64,000 nucleotides of DNA from Acidovorax sp. NB1 (GCF_005405905.1 NZ_BJHU01000021.1:434001-498000); one strand, 5' to 3'. Counted from the first letter of the stretch, positions 26,876 to 36,644 are shown. Notes: generated by a model not told the origin, from the sequence alone. Numbers and translations: made by a program.

Positions 26876-27775
26876 TCAGAAGGGGACCTGATCGGTAGGG
26901 TATTTCCAGAAGTCGCGCAACAGATAACTGACCGGAAGGTTCAGCACCGTGTTGTTCGGGGGGATGGGTTTGTTGAACCACTTGTCATAGATAGGGTAGA
27001 TGTCGCGGCTGGTGATCAGGCGGCGCATCTCTTCGTCTACCAGTTTTTTGAACTCGGGGTCGTTCTTGGGCAGCATGATGGCCAGCGGCTCGGTGGTCAT
27101 GAAGCGGCCCACCACCTTGAGCGCCTTGGGGTTGGGCCGGCCAGCCGCCAGGCCATACAGCAGCACGTCGTCCATCACGAAGGCATCGGCCTCGCCCTTT
27201 TCGACCATATCTACGGCCTTGGCATGGTCGGGGGCTTCCACGATGGCGATGCCCATCAGGCGCTCGCGGTTGGCCTGGTCGGCCGCCTTGAGCGGTGTGG
27301 TGCCTTTGGTGGACACCAGCTTCTTGCCGTTGAGGTCTTCCACCTTATCGATGGCACTGGCGGACTTCACGAGCAGCCGGGCACCGGTAATGAAATGGGG
27401 GATGGTGAACGCCACTTGTTGACGCCGCTCGGCGTTGTTGGTGGTGGAGCCACATTCCATGTCGGCCTTGCCCTGCTCGATCATGGTGATGCGGTTGGCG
27501 GGCGTGACAGCCACAAACTCCACCTCCATGTCCTTCTTGCCGGTCTTCTTGCGCACCACATCGGCCAGGCGCAGGCACAGGTCCACGGCATAGCCCACGG
27601 GCTTGCCCGACTGGGAATCCACATACGAGAACGGCACCGACGACTCGCGGTGGGCAATCACCAGCTTGCCGCCAGCGCTCACACGCTCCAGCACCGTTGC
27701 CGCCTGCACAGACGCCGCCAGCAGGCAGCCCAGGGCGACCAGGCCCTTAGCGAATCTCCAGTGCTGAACTTTCAT
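26876..27775 (-). CDS. Orphan polar amino acid-binding protein (GltI-like)
   Basis: A second periplasmic binding protein of 299 residues. Its signal peptide ends SVQA-ATVLERV, and it carries the same motifs as GltI: AHRESSVPFSYV, ANRITMIEQGKADMECGST and KAVDMVEKGEADAFVMDD. It has no permease or ATPase of its own, and may feed the neighbouring gltJKL system with another amino acid. The start at 27775 is before the signal peptide; the frame is open further upstream but without coding character. It lies downstream of a LysR-type gene on the same strand. Confidence 0.88.
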   Translation of the reverse strand: MKVQHWRFAKGLVALGCLLAASVQAATVLERVSAGGKLVIAHRESSVPFSYVDSQSGKPVGYAVDLCLRLADVVRKKTGKKDMEVEFVAVTPANRITMIEQGKADMECGSTTNNAERRQQVAFTIPHFITGARLLVKSASAIDKVEDLNGKKLVSTKGTTPLKAADQANRERLMGIAIVEAPDHAKAVDMVEKGEADAFVMDDVLLYGLAAGRPNPKALKVVGRFMTTEPLAIMLPKNDPEFKKLVDEEMRRLITSRDIYPIYDKWFNKPIPPNNTVLNLPVSYLLRDFWKYPTDQVPF

Positions 27776-27953
27776 ACGACGTCCCGGTAAAAGAAAGGAA
27801 TCGGGTTTGCAATGTTCGTGCCATCGCGGCAGTTGCAGGCATGTGTTGTTGCCACCGACCCAGCGATGGCGCGAACTGTACGTGTCGTTACTATGAAACT
27901 CCAATGCCGTTTGCGGGCGCAACTATGCAAAGTGTTTATATCCGTATTTACCC

Positions 27954-28886
27954 TTAGCATGACCCGGCCTGGGCCTGGAGGTAGGTCCACAGCGCCTGGG
28001 CCGTGCCTTTGGGGGCCTCCTTGCCCGCTGGTTTCTCGCGGTAGGCCCGCACGTCCATGGTCATCTGCAGGCCTTCGGCCTCCGAGGGCGCCGCGCTGAC
28101 CAGGCGGCGCGAGCGCAGTTCCTTCTTCACGGCGCTGTGCGGCAAAAAGGCCACGCCATGGCCCTCCAGCGCCATGGCCTTGAGGCCCTCGGCCATGTCG
28201 GTCTCATACACACGCTCCAGGTGGATGGGCGTCTGCGACTGCTTGAGGATGAGTTCAGTCACCCGCCCCAGATAGGCGCCGGGCGCGTAGCCCAGGTAGG
28301 GCAGCGGCTGGCCCGCGCGGCCCGGCAGGCGGTGCACGGGCTGGCCCTCGGCGTCGGCCTTGCTGTAGGGCGACAGCACCTCCTGCCCCAGGCTGACCAT
28401 TTCATAACGGTCGGCATCAAGCTGAAAGGGCTGAGAAGGGTGGTGGTAGGCAATCAGCAGATCGCAGCCGCCCTCTACCAGGCGCATCACGGCGTCGTGC
28501 ACGTTCAGGGCGATCAGGCGGCTCTTGAACGGGCCGAACTTGTCGGCCAGGCTGGACACCCAGGCGGGGAAGAAGGTGAATGCCAGCGTGTGCGGCACGG
28601 CGAACTCGATCATGTCCTTGCCCGCGCTGGTGTGCGCGCGCAGCATGGCGCGGGTGTTCTGCAGCGCCTGCAGCATTTCCAGGGCCTGGTCGTAGAGGGT
28701 TTTGCCAGCGGGCGTGAGGCGGGTGGGGTAGGAGCTGCGGTCCACCAAGTCGGTACCGGCCCAGGCCTCCAACGCCTGGATCCGCCGCGAGAACGCTGGC
28801 TGGGTCACATGCCGCAGCTGCGCTGACCGGCTGAAGCTGCGGGTTTCCGCAAGACTGACGAAATCTTCAAGCCACTTGGTTTCCAT
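27954..28886 (-). CDS. LysR-family transcriptional regulator
   Basis: A 310-residue LysR regulator. The N-terminal helix-turn-helix is clear (WLEDFVSLAETRSFSRSA then VTQPAFSRRIQALEAW), followed by a two-lobed effector domain with FAVPHTLAFTFFPAW and the conserved MALEGHGVAFLPHS block near residue 240. It is upstream of, and on the same strand as, the orphan binding protein, with a 178-base gap, and is divergent from the TRAP transporter genes. Either could be its target. Confidence 0.9.
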   Translation of the reverse strand: METKWLEDFVSLAETRSFSRSAQLRHVTQPAFSRRIQALEAWAGTDLVDRSSYPTRLTPAGKTLYDQALEMLQALQNTRAMLRAHTSAGKDMIEFAVPHTLAFTFFPAWVSSLADKFGPFKSRLIALNVHDAVMRLVEGGCDLLIAYHHPSQPFQLDADRYEMVSLGQEVLSPYSKADAEGQPVHRLPGRAGQPLPYLGYAPGAYLGRVTELILKQSQTPIHLERVYETDMAEGLKAMALEGHGVAFLPHSAVKKELRSRRLVSAAPSEAEGLQMTMDVRAYREKPAGKEAPKGTAQALWTYLQAQAGSC

Positions 28887-29170
28887 CGGCGCATTATCCG
28901 CGCGCAGGCTGCGCCTTGCTGGCGCCCGGCATGAGGGTTTCTACAGATCACGGGTGGAGCGATCCAGTGTGGTTGGGGCACCTGCGCGGGCCCCGGCCGC
29001 GCCCGGTGGCATCGCTTGCGGCACTGCACCAATGCTGTGCATGCATAGCAGGCAACGCATAATGCTCGGCGCGCTCACCCCGCCGCTCCATCGGTCAACG
29101 CCCAGGTGCACAACACCGCCGGGCCACAAGATCGGTATCCGCCCCTTGTGTTTTCTGACTCCCCGCGTCC

Positions 29171-29719
29171 ATGTCCACCTCCACTCCCGATGGGCGGCCC
29201 GCTGCGCCCGACGCGCCAGCGGCTGCTGACGCCCCCCGCTCCCTGCGCCTGGAAGACTGGCTCATCGTCCTGACGATGGCCGCCCTGGCACTCATCACCT
29301 TCGTCAATGTGGTGGTGCGCTATTTCACCGATGCATCGTTTGCCTGGACCGAGGAGATCTCGGTGTTCCTGATGATCGTGCTGGCGCTGGTCGGCGGCTC
29401 GGCGGCAGTGGCGCGGCAGCTGCACATCCGCATCGAGTTCTATGCCGATGGCGGCTCGGAGCAACGCAGGCAGCGGCTCGCACAGTTCGGCGCGCTCATG
29501 GTCGCGCTGCTGTTTGGGCTGATCACGGTGCTGAGCGTGCGCGTGGTGTGGGACGACTACCGGTATGAAGAAACCTCCCCCGGCATCGGCGTGCCGCAGT
29601 GGTGGTACTCGGTGTGGCTGCCGGTGCTGTGTGCGCTGACGACGGCCCGGGCGCTGCAACTGTGGGCACGCCTGCGGCGCGCAGCGGCCACATCAGCCAC
29701 AGCGGAGGCACGCACATGA
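29171..29719 (+). CDS. dctQ: TRAP transporter small permease (DctQ type)
   Basis: The small four-helix membrane subunit of a sodium-driven TRAP importer, 182 residues. Four hydrophobic segments are visible, and the family block FAWTEEISVFLMI (about residues 57-69) with the charged pair TEE is diagnostic of DctQ. The stop overlaps the dctM start by 4 bases. The order Q-M-P is normal for the operon. Confidence 0.9.
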   Translation: MSTSTPDGRPAAPDAPAAADAPRSLRLEDWLIVLTMAALALITFVNVVVRYFTDASFAWTEEISVFLMIVLALVGGSAAVARQLHIRIEFYADGGSEQRRQRLAQFGALMVALLFGLITVLSVRVVWDDYRYEETSPGIGVPQWWYSVWLPVLCALTTARALQLWARLRRAAATSATAEART

Positions 29720-31014
29720 TCGCCACGCTGCTGTTTGTGGCCTTTCTGGGCATGATGTTTCTGGGCGTGCCGATTGGCGCCGCCCTGGGCCTGGCGGGCG
29801 CTGCCGCCATTGCGCTGGCCAATGCCGAGACCCCCTGGTTCGGCCTGCTGGCCGTGCCGCAGAACTTCTATGCCGGGCTCGGCAAATACCCGCTGCTGGC
29901 CATCCCCATGTTTGTGCTCGTGGGCTCGATCTTCGACCGCTCGGGTGTGGCGCTACGGCTGGTGAACTTTGCGGTCTCCATCGTCGGGCGCGGCCCGGGC
30001 ATGCTGCCACTGGTGGCGATTGCGGTGGCCATGTTTCTGGGCGGCATCTCGGGCTCGGGCCCGGCCACCGCAGCTGCTGTGGGCGGGGTCATGATTGCGG
30101 CCATGGCGCGCGCGGGCTACCCCGCCGCCTACTCGGCCAGCGTGGTGGCGGGCGCGGCCGCCACCGACATCCTCATACCGCCGTCTGTGGCCTTCATCGT
30201 GTACTCGGTGTTGGTGCCCGGCGCCTCGGTGCCCGCGCTGTTTGCTGCCGGCATGTTCCCCGGGGTGCTGGCGGGCATTGCACTGATTGTCCCGGCCGTG
30301 TGGCTGGCGCGGCGCCACAAGATGGGCGGCGCCGAGGCCGACATGCCGCGCCCGCCGTTCTGGCGCAGCCTGCGCGAGGCCTCCTGGGGCCTGGCGGCGC
30401 CCGTGGTGATCCTGGGCGGCATGCGCGCGGGCTGGTTCACGCCCACCGAGGCCGCCGTGGTCGCCGTGTTCTACGGCCTGTTTGTGGGCATGGTGGTGCA
30501 CCGCACGATCCGGGTGCGTGACCTGTTCGGCATCCTGCGCGAGGCGGGCGAACTCTCGGCCGTGATCCTGGTGGTGGTCTCGCTCGCGGGCATCTTTGCG
30601 TTCTCGCTGTCCACGCTGGGCGTGATCGACCCCATCACCCGCGCCATCGTGCAGTCGGGCCTGAGCGAGCAAGGCGTGCTGGGCGCGCTGATTGTGGTGC
30701 TGCTCGTCGCGGGCATGTTCCTCGATGGCATTTCCATCTTCCTGATCTTTGTGCCCCTGCTCATGCCCATCATGCAGCACTACCAGTGGGACGTGGTGTG
30801 GTTCGGCGTGGTGCTGACGCTCACCGTGGCGATTGGCCAGTTCACGCCCCCCATGGCCGTGAACCTCATGGTGTCCAGCAAGATCGCGGGCGTGCGGATG
30901 GAGCAGACCACCCGCTGGGTCGTGTGGCTGGTGCTGGCCATGACCGTGGCCATGCTGCTGGTCGTCGTGTTCCCGCAGATTGCACTGTGGCTGCCCCAGC
31001 GCCTGGGCTACTGA
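29716..31014 (+). CDS. dctM: TRAP transporter large permease (DctM type)
   Basis: The large transport subunit of the TRAP system, 432 residues with about twelve hydrophobic segments. Family motifs include LLAIPMFVLVGSIFDRSGVA, GGISGSGPATAAAVGGVMI and LIPPSVAFIVYS, and the C-terminal TVAIGQFTPPMAVNLMV. The ATG at 29716 overlaps the dctQ stop, which decides the start; a longer open frame upstream is the shadow of dctQ. Confidence 0.93.
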   Translation: MIATLLFVAFLGMMFLGVPIGAALGLAGAAAIALANAETPWFGLLAVPQNFYAGLGKYPLLAIPMFVLVGSIFDRSGVALRLVNFAVSIVGRGPGMLPLVAIAVAMFLGGISGSGPATAAAVGGVMIAAMARAGYPAAYSASVVAGAAATDILIPPSVAFIVYSVLVPGASVPALFAAGMFPGVLAGIALIVPAVWLARRHKMGGAEADMPRPPFWRSLREASWGLAAPVVILGGMRAGWFTPTEAAVVAVFYGLFVGMVVHRTIRVRDLFGILREAGELSAVILVVVSLAGIFAFSLSTLGVIDPITRAIVQSGLSEQGVLGALIVVLLVAGMFLDGISIFLIFVPLLMPIMQHYQWDVVWFGVVLTLTVAIGQFTPPMAVNLMVSSKIAGVRMEQTTRWVVWLVLAMTVAMLLVVVFPQIALWLPQRLGY

Positions 31015-31067
31015 TTGCCTTTTGCTTATTCACTCAACCCACCATCCATCCAACAAGGAGACAACCC

Positions 31068-32105
31068 ATGAAACTGCGCACCTTCCTCACCTCGGCCGTG
31101 GCCGCTGCGGCCGCCCTGGCGTTCACCGCGCCCGCCGCCATCGCACAGACCACCTACAAGAGCGAATACCGCATGTCGCTGGTGCTGGGCACCGCCTTCC
31201 CCTGGGGTAAGGGCGGCGAGCTGTGGGCCAACAAGGTGCGCGAGCGCACCCAGGGCCGCATCAACATCAAGCTCTACCCCGGCGTGTCGCTGATCCAGGG
31301 CGACCAGACGCGCGAGTTCAGCGCGCTGCGCCAGGGCGTGATCGACATGGCCGTGGGCTCCACCATCAACTGGTCGCCCCAGGTCAAGCAGCTCAACCTG
31401 TTCTCGCTGCCCTTTTTGTTCCCCGACTACGCCGCCGTGGACGCGGTGACGCAGGGCGATGTGGGCAAGAGCATCTTCGCCACGCTGGACAAGGCGGGCG
31501 TGGTGCCCCTGGCCTGGGGCGAAAACGGCTACCGCGAAATCTCCAACTCCAAGAAGGCGATCAAAACCCCGGAAGACCTCAAGGGCCTGAAGATTCGCGT
31601 GGTGGGCTCGCCACTGTTCCTGGATACCTTCACCGCCCTGGGCGCCAACCCCACGCAGATGAGCTGGGCCGACGCACAGCCCGCGTTTGCCAGCGGCGCG
31701 GTGGACGGGCAGGAGAACCCCTTGTCCATCTTCACCGCCGCCAAGCTGCACAGCGTGGCGCAGAAGAACATCACGCTGTGGGGCTACGTGAACGACCCGC
31801 TGATCTTTGTGGTGAACAAGGAAATCTGGAACAGCTGGACGCCCGCCGACCGCGAGATCGTGAAGCAGGCCGCCATCGACGCAGGCAAGGAAGAAATCGC
31901 CATCGCCCGCAAGGGCGTGGTCGAGGCCGACAAGCCCCTGCTCAAGGACATCGCCGCCCTGGGCGTGACCGTGACCCAGCTCTCCCCCGCCGAGCGCGCC
32001 GCGTTTGTCAAGGCCACCCGCCCCGTGTACGACAAGTGGAAGGGCCAGATCGGCGCCGACCTGGTGAACATGGCCGAGAAGGCGATTGCGGCGCGCAAGC
32101 AGTAA
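31068..32105 (+). CDS. dctP: TRAP transporter substrate-binding protein (DctP type)
   Basis: The periplasmic receptor of the TRAP importer, 345 residues. It has a signal peptide (MKLRTFLTSAV...AAIA-QTTYKSE) and a ribosome site AAGGAG before the ATG. The substrate-anchoring block LKGLKIRVVGSPLFLDTFTA, with the conserved arginine that grips a carboxylate, and SWADAQPAFASGAVDGQENP are typical of DctP. Substrates are therefore probably organic acids; which one cannot be told from sequence. A strong palindrome (32161-32207) follows the gene. Confidence 0.93.
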   Translation: MKLRTFLTSAVAAAAALAFTAPAAIAQTTYKSEYRMSLVLGTAFPWGKGGELWANKVRERTQGRINIKLYPGVSLIQGDQTREFSALRQGVIDMAVGSTINWSPQVKQLNLFSLPFLFPDYAAVDAVTQGDVGKSIFATLDKAGVVPLAWGENGYREISNSKKAIKTPEDLKGLKIRVVGSPLFLDTFTALGANPTQMSWADAQPAFASGAVDGQENPLSIFTAAKLHSVAQKNITLWGYVNDPLIFVVNKEIWNSWTPADREIVKQAAIDAGKEEIAIARKGVVEADKPLLKDIAALGVTVTQLSPAERAAFVKATRPVYDKWKGQIGADLVNMAEKAIAARKQ

Positions 32106-32160
32106 AAGAAAGCAAACGCCCGCCCACCCCGCGCCATCAGCGACCTGACGGCGCTATACA

Positions 32161-32207
32161 AATAATAGCTGCCAGCGCTTTTCCATCAGGCGCAGGCAGC
32201 TATTATT
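32161..32207. repeat. Near-perfect palindromic AGCGCTT-family repeat
   Basis: AATAATAGCTGCC and GGCAGCTATTATT are perfect 13-base arms around AGCGC...GCGCA. It is the most symmetrical copy of the family here. It contains the stop codon of the minus-strand pyrophosphohydrolase gene and follows dctP, so it may end both transcripts. Confidence 0.8.
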
Positions 32208-32544
32208 TCTTCGAATCGCCATCTGGCACCGGGTGCTTGACCGCGTTCTTGCGCAGCTTGTGCTCCACCGCCTCGGCCAGGTCCACGCCCGCGTGGTCGG
32301 CGATCTGCAGCAGGTAGAGCAGCACATCGGCCACCTCGTCGGCGATGGGCTCCTTCAGCGCCGGATCGCCTGCCACCGCCAGCGATTGCTCGGGCGTCAT
32401 CCACTGGAAGATCTCGGCCAGCTCGGCCGCCTCCACCATCAGCGCCATGGCCAGGTTCTTGGGCGTGTGGAACGGCTGCCAGTGGCGCTCGGCCGCAAAG
32501 GCGCGCAGCCGGGCTTGCAGGGCTTCGAGATCGACAGCGGACAT
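32203..32544 (-). CDS. MazG-like nucleotide pyrophosphohydrolase
   Basis: A small cytoplasmic NTP pyrophosphatase of 113 residues, of the single-domain MazG/dCTPase (RS21-C6) type that removes aberrant nucleotides. The metal-binding helices carry EAAELAEIFQWM and, about 20 residues on, DEVADVLLYLLQIAD, giving the ExxE(12-28)ExxD pattern of all-alpha NTPases. The ATG at 32544 was chosen over a TTG one codon earlier. The last codons and stop lie in a dispersed repeat, so the C-terminal tail may have been replaced by repeat sequence. Confidence 0.88.
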   Translation of the reverse strand: MSAVDLEALQARLRAFAAERHWQPFHTPKNLAMALMVEAAELAEIFQWMTPEQSLAVAGDPALKEPIADEVADVLLYLLQIADHAGVDLAEAVEHKLRKNAVKHPVPDGDSKK

Positions 32545-32553
32545 CAATACTCC

Positions 32554-32612
32554 TGATTTGATAGCTAAAAGCGCTTACCCATTGCGCGCAGACGGCCTTT
32601 TTTATTCAAATT
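32554..32612 (+). repeat. Dispersed AGCGCTT repeat between two minus-strand genes
   Basis: GATAGCTAAAAGCGCTTACC then ATTGCGCGCAGACGGCC and a T-run. It fills the whole 68-base gap between the hydroxyacid dehydrogenase stop and the pyrophosphohydrolase start. Confidence 0.75.
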
Positions 32613-33545
32613 TCAGAGCGGCGACACCGGCGCCTCACCCGCCAGGTGGCGCCGGGCGTTCTCCATGAACCGATCCACCGACGCCTGCACCGCCTCGGGC
32701 GACCAGCCCGCCACATGGGGCGTGAGCACCACGTTGTCCAGGTCCAGCAGCTCGGCCGGAGGCGCGGGCTCGCTCTCGTACACGTCCAGCCCTGCGGCGG
32801 CAATCCGGCCGCCGCGCAGCGCTGCTGCCAGGGCGGCGGTGTCGATCACGCTGCCGCGTGCGATGTTGACCACCACGCCACGCGGGCCCAGCGCGTTCAG
32901 CACGTCGGCGTTGACCAGATGCCTGGTGCCCGCGCCACCCGGCGTGGCCACGACGAGGAAGTCTGCCCACGCGGCCAGCGCCTGCACATCGGCAAAGTAG
33001 CGATAAGGCACATCGGTGCGCGCGCTGCGGTTGTGGTAGCCCACCTCGATCTCGAAGCCCAGCGCGCGCTGCGCAATCTTTTTGCCGATAGTGCCCAGGC
33101 CGATGATGCCCAGCCGCTTGTGCGACACGTTGGGCGGCAACGGCAGGGCCGTGCGCCAGATGCCTGCGCGCGTGGCCTTGTCCAGCGGCAAAATGCGGCG
33201 CTGCGCCGCAATCAGCAGGCCCCAGGTGTGGTCGGCCACGCAGTCGTCATTGGTGCCTGCACCGGTTGCCACCACAATGCCGCGCGCCTTGGCATGGGCC
33301 ACGGCAATGTTCTCGTAGCCCGCGCCCAGCGCGCAGATGAGCGTGAGCGCAGGCAGCGCATCGATCTGCGCCGGGCTCAGGCCCACCGCACCAATGGTCA
33401 ACACCACCCGCACGCGGGGGCCGTGCTGCGCGATGGCAGCGGCGGCCTGCGGCGCGTCGGGCGCGTAGATCACTTCAAAGGTCTGGGCCATCTGGGCGAT
33501 GTGCTCTTCAGACAAAAACATGAGGGCGAGAAGGACGGGCTTCAT
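32613..33545 (-). CDS. D-2-hydroxyacid dehydrogenase (glyoxylate/hydroxypyruvate reductase type)
   Basis: An NAD(P)-dependent oxidoreductase of 310 residues that interconverts 2-keto and D-2-hydroxy acids. The nucleotide-binding motif GIIGLGTIGKKIAQRA lies at about residue 144, NIARGSVIDTAALAAAL contains the substrate arginine, and the catalytic histidine is in VVLTPHVAGWS. The size and motifs fit GhrB-like or hydroxypyruvate reductase enzymes. The start at 33545 is the first Met, with the ABC exporter gene 43 bases upstream on the same strand. Confidence 0.88.
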   Translation of the reverse strand: MKPVLLALMFLSEEHIAQMAQTFEVIYAPDAPQAAAAIAQHGPRVRVVLTIGAVGLSPAQIDALPALTLICALGAGYENIAVAHAKARGIVVATGAGTNDDCVADHTWGLLIAAQRRILPLDKATRAGIWRTALPLPPNVSHKRLGIIGLGTIGKKIAQRALGFEIEVGYHNRSARTDVPYRYFADVQALAAWADFLVVATPGGAGTRHLVNADVLNALGPRGVVVNIARGSVIDTAALAAALRGGRIAAAGLDVYESEPAPPAELLDLDNVVLTPHVAGWSPEAVQASVDRFMENARRHLAGEAPVSPL

Positions 33546-33588
33546 GGATCAAAAATCGCGAAACAAATGAAAGAGAGAGGGATGCCGC

Positions 33589-35439
33589 TCAGGCGGCGGC
33601 ATCACTTTGCTGGAGCGACCACATGCTGGCGTAGCGCCCACCCAGGGCCAACAGCTGCGCGTGCGTGCCGCGTTCGATGATGCGGCCCGCGTCCATGACC
33701 AGGATTTCGTGTGCGTCCACCACCGTGGACAGGCGGTGGGCAATCACCAGCGTGGTCTTGTTCTGCGCCACGCCCTGCAGCTCGGCCTGGATGGCGCGCT
33801 CGTTAGCCGAATCCAGCGCGCTGGTGGCCTCGTCAAAGATCAGGATGGGCGGGTTCTTGAGCAAGGTGCGCGCAATCGCCACGCGCTGCTTTTCGCCGCC
33901 CGAGAGCTTGAGCCCCCGCTCGCCCACCATGGTGGCGTAGCCCTTGGGGGTGCTGGCGATGAAGTCGTGGATGCGCGCGGCACGGGCGGCGGCTTCGATC
34001 TCGTCCTGGCTGGCGCCGGGGCGGCCATAGGCGATGTTGTAGGCCACGGTGTCGTTGAACAGCACGGTGTCCTGCGGCACGATGCCAATCGCCTGGCGCA
34101 CGCTGCCCTGCGTCACGCTGCGGATTTCCTGCCCCGCAATGGTGATGCGGCCCTGCTGGATGTCGTAGAAGCGGAACAGCAACCGCGCCAGCGTGCTCTT
34201 GCCCGAGCCCGACGGCCCGACCACCGCCACCGTCTTGCCCGCCGGGATCTCGAAGCTGATGCCTTGCAGGATGGTGCGCCCACCAGTGCTGATAACGCCA
34301 GGATCGTAGGCAAACACCACGTCCTCGAAGCGCACGGTGGGCTGGTCCAACCCCGCCAGCGGCTGGGCGCCGGGGGCGTCGGCCACCTCTCGCTCCTTGT
34401 CCATCAGCGTGAACATCTTGTCCAGGTCGGTCAGGCTCTGCTTGATCTCGCGGTAGATCACGCCCAGGAAGTTGAGCGGGATGTAGAGCTGGATCATGAA
34501 CGCGTTGACCATGACCAGGTCGCCCAGCGTCATGCGCCCATCGACCACGCCCTGCGTGGCGCGCCAGAGCATGGCCACCAGGCCCACGGCAATGATGAGC
34601 TGCTGACCGGTGTTGAGCATCGACAGCGTGGTCTGGCTCTTCAGGCGCGCACGGCGCAGTCGCTCCAGGCTTTCGTCGTAGCGGCGGGCCTCGAAGCCTT
34701 CGTTGTTGAAATACTTCACCGTCTCGTAATTGAGCAGCGAGTCCACGGCCTTGGAGTGCGCGGCCGAGTCAAACTCGTTGGCCTCGCGGCGGAACTGGGT
34801 GCGCCACTCGGTCACCAGCACCGTGAAGGTGATGTACAGCGCCAGCGCCGCCAGCGTGATCCACGCAAACCAGGCATCGAACTTGATGGCCAGCACCGAC
34901 AGCACCAGCACCACTTCGACCAGCGTGGCGACCACGTTGAACAGGGTGAAGGAGATCAGCGACTCGATGCCGCGCACACCGCGCTCGATGTCGCGCGTCA
35001 TGCCGCCGGTCTGCCGCTCCAGGTGAAAGCGCAGACTCAGGGCGTGCAGGTGCTCAAAAGTCTGCAGCGCAATCGAGCGCGCCGCGCCCTGCGTGGCCTT
35101 GGCAAACACCAGCTCGCGCAACTCGGTGAACAGCGAGGTGGACAGCCGCAGCGCGCCATAGGCCACCAGCAGCCCCACCGGCACCACCAGCAAGGCGGCC
35201 GGGTCGCCGGGCTGCAGGCTCATGGCATCGACCAGCGTCTTGAGCAGGATGGGCACGCCCACATTGGCGAACTTGGCGCCCACCATGAAAACGATGGCGG
35301 CGATCACGCGCCATTTGTATTGCCACAGGTAGGGCAGGAGCCGGTGCAGGGTGGCCCAGTCGGACGGGGCGGGCGGGGTGCCAGCGGCGGGGGCAATGGC
35401 ACCGGCAGCGGTGGGGGCAGTTTCGCCGTGGTGGCGCAT
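33589..35439 (-). CDS. Atm1-type ABC exporter (fused permease-ATPase)
   Basis: A half-size ABC transporter of 616 residues, probably working as a homodimer in the inner membrane. The N-terminal membrane domain (about residues 40-330) has six segments and the Atm1/HMT signature [19 protein letters not shown]. The nucleotide-binding domain has Walker [10 protein letters not shown], signature [16 protein letters not shown] and Walker [13 protein letters not shown]. Characterised bacterial relatives export glutathione-metal or persulfide conjugates and give heavy-metal tolerance. The ATG at 35439 was chosen over a TTG three codons upstream. Confidence 0.9.
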   Translation of the reverse strand: MRHHGETAPTAAGAIAPAAGTPPAPSDWATLHRLLPYLWQYKWRVIAAIVFMVGAKFANVGVPILLKTLVDAMSLQPGDPAALLVVPVGLLVAYGALRLSTSLFTELRELVFAKATQGAARSIALQTFEHLHALSLRFHLERQTGGMTRDIERGVRGIESLISFTLFNVVATLVEVVLVLSVLAIKFDAWFAWITLAALALYITFTVLVTEWRTQFRREANEFDSAAHSKAVDSLLNYETVKYFNNEGFEARRYDESLERLRRARLKSQTTLSMLNTGQQLIIAVGLVAMLWRATQGVVDGRMTLGDLVMVNAFMIQLYIPLNFLGVIYREIKQSLTDLDKMFTLMDKEREVADAPGAQPLAGLDQPTVRFEDVVFAYDPGVISTGGRTILQGISFEIPAGKTVAVVGPSGSGKSTLARLLFRFYDIQQGRITIAGQEIRSVTQGSVRQAIGIVPQDTVLFNDTVAYNIAYGRPGASQDEIEAAARAARIHDFIASTPKGYATMVGERGLKLSGGEKQRVAIARTLLKNPPILIFDEATSALDSANERAIQAELQGVAQNKTTLVIAHRLSTVVDAHEILVMDAGRIIERGTHAQLLALGGRYASMWSLQQSDAAA

Positions 35440-35567
35440 GGGGGACAATTCCGGTTGTTGTTTTTACCGACCTGGCTGATGCCCAGGTGGTTTTTCTCGG
35501 GGCGCAAGGCCTGGTGAAACCACCGGTTTCCCCAAGGATTGGCTCAGCCCCAACCGAGATTGTGCCC

Positions 35568-35990
35568 ATGTCTGCCGTTTTCAGCCCACCACCCGCCGCA
35601 TTGCCCACCGACAAGGAACTGGTGCTCAAGGTCATCCCCATGCCCGCCGACACCAACGGCAATGGCGACATCTTTGGCGGATGGGTGATGGCGCAGGTGG
35701 ACCTGGCGGGCTCCGTGCTGCCCGCGCGCTACATCCAGGGCCGCATGGCCACGGTGGCGGTCAATGAATTCATCTTCAAGCAGCCCGTGCGCGTGGGCGA
35801 CATCCTGTCGTTCTTCTCAGCCATCACGCGCGTGGGCAACACCTCGGTCACCGTGGAGGTGGAGGTGTATGCCGAACGTTTTTCTGCCCAGGGGCAGTAT
35901 GTGAAAGTGACGGAGGCGCGCCTGACGTACGTGGCCATCGACCACCAGGGCAGACCGCGCCCCGTGCCCAAGCACAACGCGCCCGCCTGA
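35568..35990 (+). CDS. YciA-type acyl-CoA thioesterase
   Basis: A 140-residue hotdog-fold thioesterase that hydrolyses short to medium acyl-CoAs. The catalytic helix region is GDIFGGWVMAQVDLAGSV (about residues 28-45), characteristic of YciA/BACH enzymes, followed by VNEFIFKQPVRVGDIL. The ATG at 35568 is favoured because the upstream open frame lacks conserved sequence. It is divergent from the ABC exporter gene. Confidence 0.9.
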   Translation: MSAVFSPPPAALPTDKELVLKVIPMPADTNGNGDIFGGWVMAQVDLAGSVLPARYIQGRMATVAVNEFIFKQPVRVGDILSFFSAITRVGNTSVTVEVEVYAERFSAQGQYVKVTEARLTYVAIDHQGRPRPVPKHNAPA

Positions 35991-36068
35991 ACACGGCGCG
36001 CTGGCAAGGCCACACCGCAGTGGTGTGCCGCGCGCGCAGCGCCAAGGCGCGCGCAGGTGCGGCGGCGG

Positions 36069-36644
36069 TCAGGCCGCCAGTGCGGTGGCCGGTTCTGTTC
36101 GCAAAGGCGCAGCCCCGCGCTGCAGATGGCTGCTGCCGGAAGACGACGATGAGGCCGAGAACCCTGCCTCGATCTCACCCGCCAGCTGGCCACCCTCTTC
36201 CACCACCAGCTTGCCGTAACGGATCTTGCCGTTGACCTTGCCCGAGCTGTAGATCACCAGCTTCTGGCGCACGGTGAGCGTGCCGTTGAATTCGCCGTGG
36301 ATCTCGGCAATGTCGATCTCGGCTGAGCCCTTGAACGCCCCGTTCTCCGAGATCTGGATCACGCGCGAGTCCATCGTGGCCTCCACCGTGCCCTCGACCA
36401 CGAGCGTGTCGCAGTCGGTGATCTCCACGCCCTTGAGCTTGATGTTGGGGCCCACTGTGAGCTTGCTGCCCGTGCTGTCGCTGGCACTGCTGAGCTTGGG
36501 GGCTGCCGCTGGGGGCACCGGCTGTGCCGATGCTGCGCTGCTGCTCACCGCACTGCTGCCCAATACGGAGCCTGAAGTGGTGCTGCTGCGGGGTTGGAAC
36601 GACTCGGGTTCACGCTTGCCAAAGAAGGGGTTTTGCACGGCCAT
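36069..36644 (-). CDS. Bactofilin (polymer-forming cytoskeletal protein)
   Basis: A bactofilin of 191 residues; these proteins polymerise without nucleotides and place cell-wall or stalk enzymes. The core DUF583 beta-helix is at about residues 63-155 (KLTVGPNIKLKGVEI, CDTLVVEGTVEATM, AEIHGEFNGTLTV). It is flanked by a disordered N-terminal tail rich in Ser and Ala and a Ser-rich C-terminal tail. The ATG at 36644, with AAGGAGATCTG before it, decides the start over one 12 codons upstream. It is a single gene with no cell-wall hydrolase next to it. Confidence 0.9.
   Translation of the reverse strand: MAVQNPFFGKREPESFQPRSSTTSGSVLGSSAVSSSAASAQPVPPAAAPKLSSASDSTGSKLTVGPNIKLKGVEITDCDTLVVEGTVEATMDSRVIQISENGAFKGSAEIDIAEIHGEFNGTLTVRQKLVIYSSGKVNGKIRYGKLVVEEGGQLAGEIEAGFSASSSSSGSSHLQRGAAPLRTEPATALAA

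Noticed and set aside
33607..35517. 636-residue frame opposite the ABC exporter
   Set aside because: His/Arg/Gly-rich shadow of a clearly recognisable ABC transporter on the other strand.
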